From Thermoplasmata archaeon (lineage in GTDB: Archaea; Thermoplasmatota; Thermoplasmata; Lutacidiplasmatales; UBA184): DNA of 5,911 nucleotides. Positions 4,811 to 5,911 of this stretch are shown here, in pieces. Position numbers and translations under genes: made by a program. The notes below the pieces were generated by a model. The model ran no database searches. It saw nothing but the letters and a program-made list of their open reading frames with translations, and was not told the DNA's origin. How positions within the stretch are numbered: the first letter of the stretch is position 1; each line of letters starts with the position of its first letter. The stretch is taken from positions 1 to 5,911 of the forward strand of contig JAKATE010000120.1 in assembly GCA_021828085.1 (NCBI GenBank). The letters are read 5' to 3'.

Positions 4811-5911
4811 ATGGGGCACATCCGAGCGGACCTCGCGAAGGCCATTCCGGGCATGATGCATGTCAAGGACAAGATCCGGAACATCGGCATCGTGGCGCAC
4901 ATCCACCACGGGAAGACGACGCTCTCGGACAACCTTCTCGCGGCCGCCGGCATGATCTCCAACGAGCTCGCCGGCAAGCAGCTCTACCTCAACTTCGACG
5001 AGCAGGAGCAGGCCCGCCTGCTCACCATCAACAACGCCGACGTGACCATCGTCCACGAGTACGGGGGCGAGAACTACCTCATCAACCTCATCGACACCCC
5101 GGGCCACGTGGACTTCGGCGGCGACGTCACGCGCGCCATGCGCGCCGTGGACGGGGCCGTGGTGGTGGTCTGCGCGGTGGAGGGGGTCATGGCCCAGACG
5201 GAGACGGTCCTCCGCCAGGCGCTGCGCGAGAAGGTCAAGCCGGTCCTGTTCATCAACAAGGTCGACCGGGCGATCAAGGAGCTCAAGCTCACCGCCGACG
5301 CGATGCAGAAGCGCTTCCTCTCCATCATCTCCGAGGTCAACGAGCTCATCCGGCGGATGGCCCCCCCCGAGTACGTGGAGGCCTGGCAGGTGAAGGTGGA
5401 GAACGGCTCCGTGGCCTTCGGCAGCGGCTACGAGAACTGGGCCATCAGCTTCCCGTACATGCAGAAGACCCGGGTCACCTTCAAGGACATCAACACCATG
5501 GTCACCGAGGGCCGGTCCAAGGACCTGGCCCAGCTGGCGAAGATCAACGACGTGGTCTTCGACATGGTGGTCCGCCACCTCCCGAGCCCTACCGACGCCC
5601 AGCGTTACCGGATCCCGCACATCTGGAAGGGCCCCCTGGAGAGTCCCGTGGGGCAGGCCATGGTCCACGCGGACCCCGCCGGCCCGCTCGCCTTCATGAT
5701 CACCGACATCACCATGGACCCCAACGCCGGGGAGATCGCCACCGGGCGGGTCTTCTCCGGGAAGCTCGAGAAGGGGATGGAGGTCAGCATCGTGGGGACC
5801 CGCGCCAAGGACCGGGTCCAGCACGTGAGCCTGTTCATGGGGCCGGAGCGGCTCATGGTGGAAGAGGTCACGGCGGGGAACATCGCCGCCGTCATCGGCC
5901 TCGTCGAAGAT
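4811..5911 (+). CDS. fusA: Translation elongation factor 2 (aEF-2), 3' end outside the window
   Basis: The GTPase that drives ribosomal translocation, archaeal counterpart of bacterial EF-G; 367 of about 730 codons are visible. The ATG at 4811 is the first possible start, because an in-frame TAA lies at 4802-4804. AAGG sits four bases before it and GGAAGG further up. The G domain begins near residue 22: G1 is AHIHHGKTT (29-37), G2 is RLLTI (69-73), G3 is DTPGH (95-99) with the catalytic His99, G4 is NKVD (149-152), and G5 is probably GSGYENWA (204-211). Domain II begins near residue 290 (GPLAFMITDI, then GEIATGRVFSGKL). The rest of the body is typical archaeal EF-2. G1, G2 and G5 each differ from the usual HIDHGKTT, RGITI and SA. 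Domains III-V and the diphthamide histidine region are not in view. It follows uS7 by 41 bases with no terminator, so it is probably co-transcribed. Confidence 0.96.
   Translation, partial: MGHIRADLAKAIPGMMHVKDKIRNIGIVAHIHHGKTTLSDNLLAAAGMISNELAGKQLYLNFDEQEQARLLTINNADVTIVHEYGGENYLINLIDTPGHVDFGGDVTRAMRAVDGAVVVVCAVEGVMAQTETVLRQALREKVKPVLFINKVDRAIKELKLTADAMQKRFLSIISEVNELIRRMAPPEYVEAWQVKVENGSVAFGSGYENWAISFPYMQKTRVTFKDINTMVTEGRSKDLAQLAKINDVVFDMVVRHLPSPTDAQRYRIPHIWKGPLESPVGQAMVHADPAGPLAFMITDITMDPNAGEIATGRVFSGKLEKGMEVSIVGTRAKDRVQHVSLFMGPERLMVEEVTAGNIAAVIGLVED

Noticed and set aside
4781..5824. Long minus-strand frame opposite EF-2.
   Set aside because: Val/Asp/His/Leu-rich repetitive product is the expected antisense of EF-2, which is unmistakable on the plus strand.
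1..5911. CRISPR array, insertion sequence, prophage or defence system.
   Set aside because: No regularly spaced repeats, transposase, integrase, attachment sites or defence-type domains are present. All coding space is filled by transporters and translation genes.

Overview
The window comes from a GC-rich archaeon (well over 60% G+C by eye, with C or G at most third codon positions). Three adjacent genes show the domain: an archaeal/eukaryal-type uS12, an archaeal-type uS7 and an archaeal EF-2. The uS12 sequence and the EF-2 body look euryarchaeal, closest in my memory to Thermoplasmata. That placement is an inference and was not tested with a tree.

Layout, left to right. (1) Positions 1-2125, plus strand: two overlapping genes for the membrane subunits of a Dpp/Opp-type ABC importer. 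The first is cut by the left edge of the window. The second starts at a TTG that overlaps the stop of the first. No ATPase or binding-protein gene is visible, so those parts must lie to the left or elsewhere. (2) Positions 2090-3409, minus strand: a 12-helix major facilitator superfamily transporter of unknown substrate. Its last 36 bases overlap the end of the second permease gene tail-to-tail. (3) Positions 3410-3639: a 230-base divergent intergenic region with one AT-rich TATA-like element facing each way and several short inverted repeats. (4) Positions 3640 to the right edge, plus strand: the archaeal str-type translation cluster, uS12 then uS7 (ATGA stop/start overlap) then, 41 bases on, EF-2. 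EF-2 is cut by the right edge after 367 codons.

The uS12-uS7-EF-2 block is a co-transcribed translation unit: two small-subunit ribosomal proteins and the translocation GTPase. The two transport loci are unrelated to it and place the cluster next to accessory genes rather than downstream of RNA polymerase genes, as is common in archaea.

I found no undescribed multi-gene system. The items worth a second look are molecular. EF-2 carries non-canonical residues in its G1, G2 and G5 GTPase motifs. A run of 17 C lies at the start of the essential uS7 gene, and both ribosomal proteins have proline-rich N-termini. The divergent promoter region also contains inverted repeats.
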